Shown: positions 17,663-25,246 of the stretch, piece after piece | Position numbering within the stretch: the stretch's first letter is position 1 | How the letters are laid out: each line of letters starts with the position of its first letter | Assembly: GCA_964004625.1 (NCBI GenBank) | Contig: CAXFOB010000019.1 | Span: forward strand, 1-64,000 | Origin: GCA-002697625 sp002697625 | GTDB lineage: Bacteria > Bacteroidota > Bacteroidia > Flavobacteriales > BACL11 | Direction of reading: 5' to 3' | Length of the DNA stretch: 64,000 nt | The notes under the pieces: model-generated | The model's input: the letters and a program-made list of their open reading frames with translations, nothing else | Databases searched by the model: none | Told to the model about the DNA's origin: nothing | Made by a program: the position numbers and the translations under genes

Positions 17663-18505
17663 TTATAAAATTTCAGATAACGAGAAGGTGTCTTTCAGAC
17701 TAACTCCTTTTTCAGTTTTTTGAACCGTACAGCACTCGTTATAGTTATCATGTTGCAAAAATATAATGTATTCTTGTTCAGCCGCCTCATTCAAGAATTT
17801 TTCTTTTTCAGAAAGAGTAACTAATGGTTTTGTATCATATCCCATCACATAAGGCAAAGGGATGTGTCCTGTACTTGGCAATAAATCAGCGGCAAAAACA
17901 ATTATTTTATTCTTATACTTGATGTGAGGAATCATTTGTGATTCTGTATGACCATTTACAAATAACGCATTAAAATCATTAAAGATCTCATTCTGCTTTT
18001 CTACAAAATTTAAATGTCCGGATTCCTGAATTGGAACAATATTATCTTTTAAGAAAGAAGCTTTCTCTCTGTTATTTGGTTGTGTCGCCCATGCCCAATG
18101 ATCTTGATTCGACCAATATTTTGCATTTTTAAAAGCCATCTCAAAAGATGTCCTATCTTTATTCCACTTTACACTACCACCACAATGATCAAAATGTAAA
18201 TGAGTCAAAAACACATCCGTCACATCTTCTTCAGCAAATCCATTTTTATTGAGTGAAGAATGCAAATTTACATCTCCATGTAAGTAATAATGTTTTAAAA
18301 ATTTATCGTCTTGTTTATCTCCTATTCCATTGTCAATCAAAATAAGTCTATCACCATCTTCAATTAATAAAGACCTCATAGCCCATGGACATAAATTATT
18401 TTCATCTGCAGGATTAGTTCTGCTCCATAACACTTTTGGTACAACCCCAAACATAGCTCCTCCATCTAATTTAAAATAACCTGTATCTATTGTGTACAAT
18501 TGCAT
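17663..18505 (-). CDS. MBL-fold metallo-hydrolase
   Basis: 280-residue metallo-beta-lactamase-fold hydrolase, cytosolic (no signal peptide). The dinuclear metal site is visible: THLHFDHCGG, then GHTESQMI for the next His, an Asp in FAADLLPS, and a final His in FLQHDN. The N-terminal half (LDGGAMFGVVPKVLW) resembles the quorum-quenching-lactonase/AttM-like branch, but the substrate cannot be assigned. First gene of a two-gene operon with the DUF6356 membrane protein. Confidence 0.88.
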   Translation of the reverse strand: MQLYTIDTGYFKLDGGAMFGVVPKVLWSRTNPADENNLCPWAMRSLLIEDGDRLILIDNGIGDKQDDKFLKHYYLHGDVNLHSSLNKNGFAEEDVTDVFLTHLHFDHCGGSVKWNKDRTSFEMAFKNAKYWSNQDHWAWATQPNNREKASFLKDNIVPIQESGHLNFVEKQNEIFNDFNALFVNGHTESQMIPHIKYKNKIIVFAADLLPSTGHIPLPYVMGYDTKPLVTLSEKEKFLNEAAEQEYIIFLQHDNYNECCTVQKTEKGVSLKDTFSLSEIL

Positions 18506-18525
18506 GTTAGTAATTTTTATGACTA

Positions 18526-18533
18526 CAAAAATA
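18526..18533 (-). promoter_or_regulatory. TAnnTTTG -7 box for the MBL-hydrolase/DUF6356 operon
   Basis: TATTTTTG on the minus strand, 20 bases before the ATG at 18505. Confidence 0.6.
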
Positions 18534-18579
18534 AGAAATGAATTTTAGTAGTAATTTAGTTTCAGATTTTATTTTATAA

Positions 18580-19905
18580 ATGAAAATACATTTAATTGCA
18601 ATAGGAGGTAGCGCAATGCATAACATGGCTCTTGCATTACATCATAAAGGATATGAGGTTAGTGGTTCTGATGATGCTATTTTCAGCCCTAGCAAAGAAA
18701 GATTAGACAAACATGGGTTATTACCGAAAGAAATTGGGTGGTTTCCTGAAAAGATTACTTCTGAATTAGATGCAATAATCTTAGGAATGCACGCAAGGGA
18801 AGATAATCCTGAACTTATAAAATCAAAAGACATAGGAATTCCTATCTTCTCATATCCAGAATATATTTACGAACAATCTAAAAACAAAAAGAGGGTCGTT
18901 ATTGGAGGAAGTCACGGAAAAACTTCTATTACTGCAATGATTTTACATGTTCTACAGAATCTGAATGTAAATTGCGATTATATGGTTGGAGCTCAATTAG
19001 AAGGTTTTGACACTATGGTAAAACTGACACCTGATGCCTCTCTAATTATTTTGGAAGGAGATGAATATTTAAGTTCTCCTATTGACAGAAGACCAAAATT
19101 TCATTTATACCAACCTAACATTGCAGTATTGAGTGGAATTGCTTGGGACCACATCAATGTTTTTCCTACTTTTGAGATGTATGTAGAGCAATTTAGAATC
19201 TTCAAGAATATGGTTAGTGATACTCTAATCTACTGTTCTGAAGATGACGAGTTAAATAATCTTGCAACAGAAAAAACAAAATGTAAGTTGATTCCATATT
19301 CTACACCAAATCACACCATTAAAGATGGAATCAGCTGTGTAAACAATACAGAATTATTAATTTTTGGAAATCATAATCTGCAAAATATGAATGCAGCTCT
19401 TTTAGTTTGTAAAGAACTAGGCATCTCAAAAGAAGATTTTCTAAAACAGATATCTACATTTAAAGGGGCAAGTAAAAGATTAGAATTGGTTAAGAAAACC
19501 CAAGACTCTGCTATTTATAAAGACTTTGCCCACTCACCTTCAAAATTAAAAGCCACATCTTCAGCAATGAAGAAACAATTTACAAATAGAAAATTAGTAG
19601 CATGCATGGAATTATACACTTTCAGTAGTTTAAATGAGGGATTTTTAAGACAATACAAAGGATGTATGGACGAACCAGATACCGCAATTATCTACTATAG
19701 TTCAAAAGCTATTGCACATAAAAGATTAGAACTCATTACCAAAGAACAAGTCTATACTGCATTTGACAGGGAAGACTTGCTTATTTTTACTAATTCAGAA
19801 GATTTAGAAAATCATTTAAAGAACCTAAATTGGAAAAATAAAAACTTACTTATGATGAGTTCTGGAACGTTTGATGGGATAGAATTTGAAAAATTAATCA
19901 CGTAA
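18580..19905 (+). CDS. mpl: Mpl-like UDP-N-acetylmuramate--tripeptide ligase (peptidoglycan recycling)
   Basis: 441-residue Mur-ligase-family enzyme. The N-terminal Rossmann-like domain begins MKIHLIAIGGSAMHNMA, the ATP-binding loop is GGSHGKTSITAMILH near residue 110, and the central domain carries the LEGDEYLSS and H-NVFPT segments. Mpl joins UDP-MurNAc to recovered L-Ala-D-Glu-meso-DAP peptide, short-cutting de novo synthesis. The -HNMA start and GDEY motif favour Mpl over MurC, which has SGMSG and E-DESD. Single-gene unit. Confidence 0.88.
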   Translation: MKIHLIAIGGSAMHNMALALHHKGYEVSGSDDAIFSPSKERLDKHGLLPKEIGWFPEKITSELDAIILGMHAREDNPELIKSKDIGIPIFSYPEYIYEQSKNKKRVVIGGSHGKTSITAMILHVLQNLNVNCDYMVGAQLEGFDTMVKLTPDASLIILEGDEYLSSPIDRRPKFHLYQPNIAVLSGIAWDHINVFPTFEMYVEQFRIFKNMVSDTLIYCSEDDELNNLATEKTKCKLIPYSTPNHTIKDGISCVNNTELLIFGNHNLQNMNAALLVCKELGISKEDFLKQISTFKGASKRLELVKKTQDSAIYKDFAHSPSKLKATSSAMKKQFTNRKLVACMELYTFSSLNEGFLRQYKGCMDEPDTAIIYYSSKAIAHKRLELITKEQVYTAFDREDLLIFTNSEDLENHLKNLNWKNKNLLMMSSGTFDGIEFEKLIT

Positions 19906-19933
19906 AAAAACCACTCATTTCTGAGTGGTTTAT
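19902..19933. terminator. Hairpin after mpl, T run on the minus strand
   Basis: AACCACTCA-TTTC-TGAGTGGTT stem directly after the mpl stop. The run of seven A precedes the stem on the plus strand, so the strong U-tail is on the minus transcript; rightward it has only a short TTTAT tail. It can end mpl weakly and stop leftward read-through from the CotH operon strongly. Confidence 0.7.
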
Positions 19934-19985
19934 AAAAAATTATTGTATGATTTATTTAAATTTAACTATATATTAATATTGTAAC

Positions 19986-20828
19986 ATGAAAAAATTATTT
20001 TGTATTAGTTTAATATTAATGTCCACTTTACTCTCTGCACAAAAAACACATCGAACAAATTATAGTGGAATATTAACCATTAAAGACAGATCTCCTTTAG
20101 CTTTTGAGATGGAACTTACTGTAAAAGGTGGAATTGTAAATGGATTGTCATTAACTGGAAAAGGTACAGCAGATGAAACAGAATCTGATATTAGTGGTAT
20201 TTATAACAGAAATACTAAAACATATAAACTAAAAGAAACTCAGGTTCTTTCTACAAGATCAGAAGCAGGTTTAAATACTTTCTGTTATATAAACATGGAA
20301 GTAACAGAGAAAGGAAAATTCAAACTAAAAAGATATGAAGGAATTTTTACAGGATTATTTAGCAATGGAGATACTTGTGCGACAGGAGAAATTATATTAA
20401 TAGAAAAAGAAAAATTAGAAAAAATTACTAAGAAAGCAGGAAAGAAAATTGAAAATCAACAAAAGAAAGAAAGTAAAAATGAAGTACTCAATACAAAAGT
20501 ACTTAAAGAAGGAGATGATATGTATATTCAGTGGAATTCTGATAAATTAACCATTTTTATTTGGGATTCAAATACTGAAGATGGAGATAAAATTGATTTA
20601 GTAATAAACGGAAAAGAAATTCTAAATGATTTTTCTACAACAAAAAAAAGGAAGAAAATAAAATATAAACTGAAAGAAGGAAAAAACAAAATAGAAATAA
20701 AAGCTAAGAATGAAGGCAAGAACCCACCCAATACTAGTAGGATAGAGTTATCAGATAGTAAAACTAAATACCCAATAATCACTCAACTTCAGATAGGTAA
20801 ATCTGCTATTATTACAATTGTTAAGTAG
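19986..20828 (+). CDS. Exported protein with C-terminal beta-sandwich domain, function unknown
   Basis: 280 residues. Signal peptide MKKLFCISLILMSTLLSAQ, then a beta-rich domain (about 25-135), a lysine/glutamate-rich helical linker (about 138-175) and a second beta domain (about 178-280) with FIWDSNTEDGDKIDLVINGKE and KEGKNKIEIKAKNEGKNPPN, a motif common in secreted Bacteroidetes proteins where it forms an adhesin-like or carbohydrate-associated sandwich (inference). A near-consensus promoter (TAATATTG) lies 4 bases before the ATG. It converges on the CotH gene, stop codons overlapping by 8 bases. Confidence 0.75.
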   Translation: MKKLFCISLILMSTLLSAQKTHRTNYSGILTIKDRSPLAFEMELTVKGGIVNGLSLTGKGTADETESDISGIYNRNTKTYKLKETQVLSTRSEAGLNTFCYINMEVTEKGKFKLKRYEGIFTGLFSNGDTCATGEIILIEKEKLEKITKKAGKKIENQQKKESKNEVLNTKVLKEGDDMYIQWNSDKLTIFIWDSNTEDGDKIDLVINGKEILNDFSTTKKRKKIKYKLKEGKNKIEIKAKNEGKNPPNTSRIELSDSKTKYPIITQLQIGKSAIITIVK

Positions 20829-23055
20829 ATCTCTTTTTATAATAAAAGAAAACTAAAAAAATTAAAAGAGTTACAGATAGAGAAAATAAAATAAGATTTC
20901 TAATAAATTTTTCCTGGTCAATTTTTTCTATAATATCAGTATAAGTTTTATTATGATTACCTATTGACTCTCCTAAAACATTTTCCCATTTTAATTCTGT
21001 TTCTTCAAACTGATCAAAAGGAATGTTTCTTGCATAACTATTTTTTATATCAGAAATAGAATAAGAAATGCTATCTACTAAATTTCCTTTATTATCGTAG
21101 AGAATTATCTCTTCAGAAACGGATGAAATTCCAAAATCAATCTTCAAGTATGTAACTGAATCCAAATAATTTAATGTGTCATTTTTATGAAAAACTGCAA
21201 ATTGTCCTTTTCCGATTACACCATTATTAATAATACAAATATTATTGTTTTTATCTACCAATTTCCAACCACTTAGGTCCACACTTTTATCTTCTAAATT
21301 ATGAATCTCTATACAATCACTTACATAATCTATCTCATTGATTATTATGTTTACATCTGATTCCTTATTTGGAATAAATTCAATGTTTATTGATTCAGTC
21401 TCATTTATTAGTTTCTTTTTAAATCCAGAATATGAATATCCTATATTTGGAACTATTCTTATAGGAACATCTATTCCTTTATAAAACGAAAGTATAATTG
21501 AATCAGAAATACATATATTATTATTTATATAAACACTTCCATGTTCAGGATGAGAAATAGTTACATTAACATCATATCTTTCATTTAAATCAAATTTTTT
21601 TTTAAGTTGAGAAAACAATACATTATCTCGTTTTAAAGCAAAGAATTTCAGTTCATCTACTTCCTTTTGCCATCTGCCTATACTGCCTTGATTTCTCTGA
21701 AATTTTTTTCTGTTTTCAAAATGAAAAACCATTTCTTTTTTATATCTCTCCTCAAAATATGTTATATCACTCTGAACAGATTTTGTACTTAAAGTTGTGG
21801 ATAATAAATACGAAGTTTGATTAATAAAATACTCCTTAAAGTCTGTGTTTTTTAATAAATTTCTTAAAAGGAACGTAGACCAAGTAGGATTATACCATTT
21901 AGTTTTAGTTGGTGAAGTAAAATCTTCTAACAAAGCGCTATTGTAGTTTCCCCACCCTAAGTCAGTATCATACAATATCCACCTAAATTTTCCGTCTAAC
22001 GAATCAGATCTCCAGAAACGAATATTTCCTCTTGCATCTGTGTTCCCAAGATATATTTGATGTATCCAATAATTAGCGAAATTTTCTACATCCATCAAGC
22101 CTTTAACATGATTATAATGATCAATATCTCTTAAATTATTTTCATCAATATATTTAAGTAATTCATCATATTTTTCTCCTGAACCTTCTTCTACAAAATT
22201 GTAAGCCTGTAACATATCTACAGACTCTGTCGCACAATTATAATTATTATCTATATAATACTCATTTAATTTTTCTCTAATATTATATACTCCCCAATAC
22301 TCGGAATTCACAAATAGATGAGAAGGTTTATTTGATTGTACATCAATACCAGATTTTGATGCAATTGTAGTAGATAAAACATCTTTAAATCTAGTTTTCA
22401 GATAATCATTTCCTGAATGGCGTAAGATAAATTGTTTATACTTTTTTTCTCCTTTTCCAAAAATATCTGCATTAAATCGTAATGTACCATAGGATTTTCT
22501 TGCAATAAACCTTAAGGATTTCTCCGGATAATATATTGTCATTCCTCCAAAAATCCTTATTCCAGCATCTTGATTAATAATCCTTTTCCCTTCATTATTA
22601 AACATCTCTACATATACCCCTCGTTCCATCTTCTTGGAATAATTAGATTTTAGCTTTACTTTTAAAATGGTATCATAATAGGCATTAGGTCCGTCAACAT
22701 AAATTCCAGAAATAGAATCGTATAATGCCTTTTTAGAAATAGTTATAGCAACAACATTAAAATCTGTTTTAAAACCAATAAAATAACTTCTACTCCCTAT
22801 TTTTACCAATGAATCACCTTGATACAATCCAAAAGAAATAGTTGTGTTTTTATCTATAAAAATAGAATCTCTGTATACCCTACTCCGTCTATTTAAATTA
22901 TTTTGATAAGAGTACAAAACTCTAGAATCTGATGTGTCAATTTTGAGATAAAAAGGACTATCATAGAAACCTGCTTCATGAGAAAAGTGAACTTCCTGAG
23001 AAAGAGATAGAAAATTAAAACAGATAAAAAAAAATGATAAAAATATTTTATTCAT
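20821..23055 (-). CDS. Exported CotH-kinase-family protein with lamin-tail domain and C-terminal membrane anchor
   Basis: 744 residues. Signal peptide MNKIFLSFFFICFNFLSLSQ; a chitobiase/beta-hexosaminidase-type beta domain (about 22-110); a CotH kinase domain (about 140-480) with FGGMTIYYPEKSLRF, LRHSGNDYLKTRFKD, NSEYWGVYNIREKL and the metal-binding ILYDTDLGWG; a short bacterial beta-repeat (about 500-550); a lamin-tail domain (about 575-680; INEIDYVSDCIEIHN, VDLSGWKL); a final membrane helix (FIRNLILFSLSVTLLIFLVFF) ending YYKKRST. CotH proteins are atypical secretory-pathway protein kinases in Bacillus spores; here the domain would be outside the cytoplasm. Its ATG overlaps the stop of the preceding phosphatase-fold/OmpA gene by 8 bases, implying translational coupling. 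Confidence 0.88.
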   Translation of the reverse strand: MNKIFLSFFFICFNFLSLSQEVHFSHEAGFYDSPFYLKIDTSDSRVLYSYQNNLNRRSRVYRDSIFIDKNTTISFGLYQGDSLVKIGSRSYFIGFKTDFNVVAITISKKALYDSISGIYVDGPNAYYDTILKVKLKSNYSKKMERGVYVEMFNNEGKRIINQDAGIRIFGGMTIYYPEKSLRFIARKSYGTLRFNADIFGKGEKKYKQFILRHSGNDYLKTRFKDVLSTTIASKSGIDVQSNKPSHLFVNSEYWGVYNIREKLNEYYIDNNYNCATESVDMLQAYNFVEEGSGEKYDELLKYIDENNLRDIDHYNHVKGLMDVENFANYWIHQIYLGNTDARGNIRFWRSDSLDGKFRWILYDTDLGWGNYNSALLEDFTSPTKTKWYNPTWSTFLLRNLLKNTDFKEYFINQTSYLLSTTLSTKSVQSDITYFEERYKKEMVFHFENRKKFQRNQGSIGRWQKEVDELKFFALKRDNVLFSQLKKKFDLNERYDVNVTISHPEHGSVYINNNICISDSIILSFYKGIDVPIRIVPNIGYSYSGFKKKLINETESINIEFIPNKESDVNIIINEIDYVSDCIEIHNLEDKSVDLSGWKLVDKNNNICIINNGVIGKGQFAVFHKNDTLNYLDSVTYLKIDFGISSVSEEIILYDNKGNLVDSISYSISDIKNSYARNIPFDQFEETELKWENVLGESIGNHNKTYTDIIEKIDQEKFIRNLILFSLSVTLLIFLVFFYYKKRST

Positions 23056-24520
23056 TTTTTAATATCGTAAACTCAATTCTTCTATCTCTCTCATCTCCAT
23101 ATTTTTCTTGTCTGGAACCATATCCTACACATGTAATATTGGTCATATCTAACCCATTATTTTTCAAATAATTATAAATTCTCTCCGCTCGTAATGTTGA
23201 AATATTATCATTCAGAAAATCGTCACCAGTTCCTCTGTCTGCATGTCCTCCAATCTCAATTTTCATATTTTCTTCAGATTTTAGAATTAATAAGATATCA
23301 TTTAAAACTTTCTTATCTGAAGGACTAATTATTGAACTATTTTTCTGGAAATTAACTTGATAGGAGATATTTATAATGTTAAATTCAATCCTTCTATTTT
23401 CAGCATGCTTCTCTTTTGAACACCATACGTCATCTATACATTCATTCTTTGGGATTTCTTCTCCATATCCTTTATAAGTTAATTGAGAAGTATCTACACC
23501 TTGTAAAACTAAATAATCCAGTACATTTTTAGCTCTTTTTCCTGAAAGTTGAAGATTGTATTCCTTAGTTCCTTTTGTATCTGTATGTCCTGCAACTTCA
23601 ATATTCAAATAATTATTCTCCTTTAACATAGCCGCATACTCATCTAAAAAAGTAGATACTGATGGTGGTAAATCAGAAATATTTGAAGGAAATAGAACTG
23701 TTATATTTAAGGATTTTAATTCATCATTATTATTCTGAACCAAAACCAGATCATTAGATCTTTCATCTTCATAACAGGGACAAATTGCCTCCTTTATTTC
23801 TCTTGGTATTTTATATTTATCCAAAGGTTCAAAATCTCTAATTGCATTTCGTATTCTATCATATCCTCTAGTCCAATTATCAGCACAATCTTCCCAATAA
23901 TGAAGAGCTGTTTCAGTTGAAAATCCGCAGAATTGTTTTAATAAGACTGCAGACACAAAACCAGATTGATGCCATCCATTCCAACAATGCAGATACACGG
24001 GACCAATTTCTTTATTCATAATTGAATTGTAACTAAACATTAAAATACTATCTAATTCAGAAGATGTATTTCCTCCTAACTGAAAATATTGGAGAGTATC
24101 AGTATTTTTTTTATGAGTAAGAAAACTAGGCGCTGTTTCAAAATTCTCTACATACAAATATACTGACTTGGAGAATCCATTTTCTAATAAATTTTGTAAT
24201 CCATCCATAGGTAATGGGTTCTTATTACTCCTTTTATTTGTTCTATGATAATAATTATTCCCCCCCCCTCTATAAGCCACTCCATGTAATATTACTCTAA
24301 AGTTTCTTGTACCATACAAATCTTCAAATCCATTTCCTTGATTATCGGTAATCTTATCCTGAACACAATTAGCTTTGTATTTACTTTTATAGTGATTGTA
24401 TTTCTCTAACAAAGGACTAATGCTATCCTGATAAATTGTATCTCGATATATGGTGGAGTCTTGAGAGTAAGATATGAAATAGAAAGATAATAAACAAAAT
24501 GAAAGAATTTTTTTAAACAT
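23048..24520 (-). CDS. Exported degenerate tyrosine-phosphatase-fold protein with two OmpA domains
   Basis: 490 residues from the ATG at 24520; the longer frame to a TTG at 24550 is rejected because that TTG lies inside the promoter box. Signal peptide MFKKILSFCLLSFYFISYSQ. Residues about 70-245 resemble a dual-specificity/tyrosine phosphatase: the P-loop reads HCWNGWHQSG with Cys179, but the essential Arg of HCx5R is Gln185. Two OmpA-like peptidoglycan-binding domains follow (about 270-395 and 396-490; VAGHTDTKGTKEYN and IGGHADRGTGDD, each ending in a RRIEF block). A G9 tract encodes Gly85-87, so one-base slips would truncate it. Co-transcribed with the CotH kinase gene. Confidence 0.85.
   Translation of the reverse strand: MFKKILSFCLLSFYFISYSQDSTIYRDTIYQDSISPLLEKYNHYKSKYKANCVQDKITDNQGNGFEDLYGTRNFRVILHGVAYRGGGNNYYHRTNKRSNKNPLPMDGLQNLLENGFSKSVYLYVENFETAPSFLTHKKNTDTLQYFQLGGNTSSELDSILMFSYNSIMNKEIGPVYLHCWNGWHQSGFVSAVLLKQFCGFSTETALHYWEDCADNWTRGYDRIRNAIRDFEPLDKYKIPREIKEAICPCYEDERSNDLVLVQNNNDELKSLNITVLFPSNISDLPPSVSTFLDEYAAMLKENNYLNIEVAGHTDTKGTKEYNLQLSGKRAKNVLDYLVLQGVDTSQLTYKGYGEEIPKNECIDDVWCSKEKHAENRRIEFNIINISYQVNFQKNSSIISPSDKKVLNDILLILKSEENMKIEIGGHADRGTGDDFLNDNISTLRAERIYNYLKNNGLDMTNITCVGYGSRQEKYGDERDRRIEFTILKNE
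24260..24268 (-). repeat. G9 homopolymer in the phosphatase-fold/OmpA gene
   Basis: Nine consecutive G on the coding strand (C9 on plus) encoding Gly85-87. No other G/C run that I saw in the window exceeds six. The tract is in the full-length register here. Ten G give a stop two codons later (GAA TAA, 88 residues); eight G give a stop after 111 residues. Confidence 0.9.
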
Positions 24521-24547
24521 AGGATATGATATTAAATTGGATAAATA

Positions 24548-24555
24548 CAAAATTA
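24548..24555 (-). promoter_or_regulatory. TAnnTTTG -7 box for the OmpA/CotH operon
   Basis: TAATTTTG on the minus strand, 27 bases before the ATG at 24520; sets the start site of the gene. Confidence 0.6.
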
Positions 24556-24711
24556 ATATTTAAACTATTTATTATTATCAAGATTATTGACTCTTTAAAT
24601 AGTTTACTAACATCTAATTCTTAATTACTTACAAATGATCTAAATAAAACAAAATATTATAAAAGTATATTTACAATTAAATTAAGAAGTTTATATACTA
24701 AATAAAAAAAT

Positions 24712-24786
24712 ATGAATTTTAAGATATCAAATTATATTGCTGAGATAATAATAATTACTATTGTAACAATAGTATTTGCATACTAA
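24712..24786 (+). CDS. Possible 24-residue membrane peptide
   Basis: An ATG opens 24 codons giving a short polar start and a continuous Ile/Val/Thr-rich stretch that could span a membrane. A weak promoter-like TATATTTA lies about 40 bases upstream and an A-rich run directly precedes the ATG. The stop is 2 bases before the palindrome. With this AT content such ORFs arise by chance, so support is slight. Confidence 0.25.
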   Translation: MNFKISNYIAEIIIITIVTIVFAY

Positions 24787-24788
24787 TA

Positions 24789-24824
24789 ATCAAACCCTTG
24801 TAATCTAGATTACAAGGGTTTGAT
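24789..24824. terminator. 36-bp perfect palindrome next to tRNA-Arg, probable terminator
   Basis: ATCAAACCCTTGTAATCT followed by its exact reverse complement with no spacer. It begins 3 bases beyond the tRNA 3' end, so it most likely terminates the tRNA transcript, though neither strand has a strong T run after it. Confidence 0.7.
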
Positions 24825-24827
24825 AAG

Positions 24828-24901
24828 TGACTCTGGAGGGAGTCGAACCCCCAACCTCCTGATCCGTAGTCAGGTGCTCTATCCAGTTAAGCTACAGAGC
24901 C
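24828..24901 (-). tRNA. tRNA-Arg (anticodon ACG)
   Basis: 74 nt on the minus strand. Acceptor GGCTCTG pairs with CAGAGTC (one G-T), discriminator A, CCA not encoded. The anticodon arm is CCTGA-CTACGGA-TCAGG with anticodon ACG; the T arm carries GGTTCGACTCC. A34 is expected to be deaminated to inosine so that it reads CGU/CGC/CGA. Confidence 0.96.
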
Positions 24902-24912
24902 AAAAATGTCTG

Positions 24913-24920
24913 CAAAGATA
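24913..24920 (-). promoter_or_regulatory. TAnnTTTG -7 box for tRNA-Arg
   Basis: TATCTTTG on the minus strand, 11 bases before the mature tRNA 5' end; a TTTG about 22 bases further upstream could be the -33 element. Confidence 0.65.
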
Positions 24921-24966
24921 TTGAATGCAATATAACACCTTACAAATAAACGGAAGAAATAAAATT

Positions 24967-25236
24967 TTATTGAATCTCTAATTCAAGACCATATAAGGTA
25001 AGATCCTTTTTAAAGTTTAACAAATCCAAAAAAGTTCCTTGTTTTATTACACAAGATCCTTTGTAATGTGTAATAATAGCAGCTTGCTCTGCTTGTATTA
25101 GTGTATGATTACATACTAATACTAAACAATCTATAACATAATCAAAGTCATTTTCATTATCATTTAATAAAATTAAAGACTTTTGTTTTAAATCTGTCTT
25201 TTTTTTATGAGACCGGAATTCAGGTGAATAGTCCAT
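24967..25236 (-). CDS. clpS: ClpS adaptor of the ClpAP/ClpCP protease
   Basis: 89 residues. The core is LILLNDNENDFDYVIDCLVLVCNHTLIQAEQAAIITHYKG, the ClpS fold with the Asn-Asp and His residues that line the N-degron pocket. ClpS binds proteins with destabilising N-terminal residues and hands them to the Clp unfoldase. It has the variable polar N-terminus needed for unfoldase engagement. It begins 10 bases after the plsY stop, so it is probably co-transcribed with plsY. Confidence 0.92.
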   Translation of the reverse strand: MDYSPEFRSHKKKTDLKQKSLILLNDNENDFDYVIDCLVLVCNHTLIQAEQAAIITHYKGSCVIKQGTFLDLLNFKKDLTLYGLELEIQ

Positions 25237-25246
25237 AGTTAATTAA

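Noticed and set aside
23026..23034. A9/T9 run near the CotH start as a second phase switch
   Set aside because: It encodes the Phe-rich signal peptide core; AT-rich runs are common here, so there is no evidence of switching.
24521..24550. Longer reading frame for the phosphatase-fold/OmpA gene from a TTG at 24550
   Set aside because: The TTG lies inside the TAATTTTG promoter box, and the ATG at 24520 begins a clean signal peptide.
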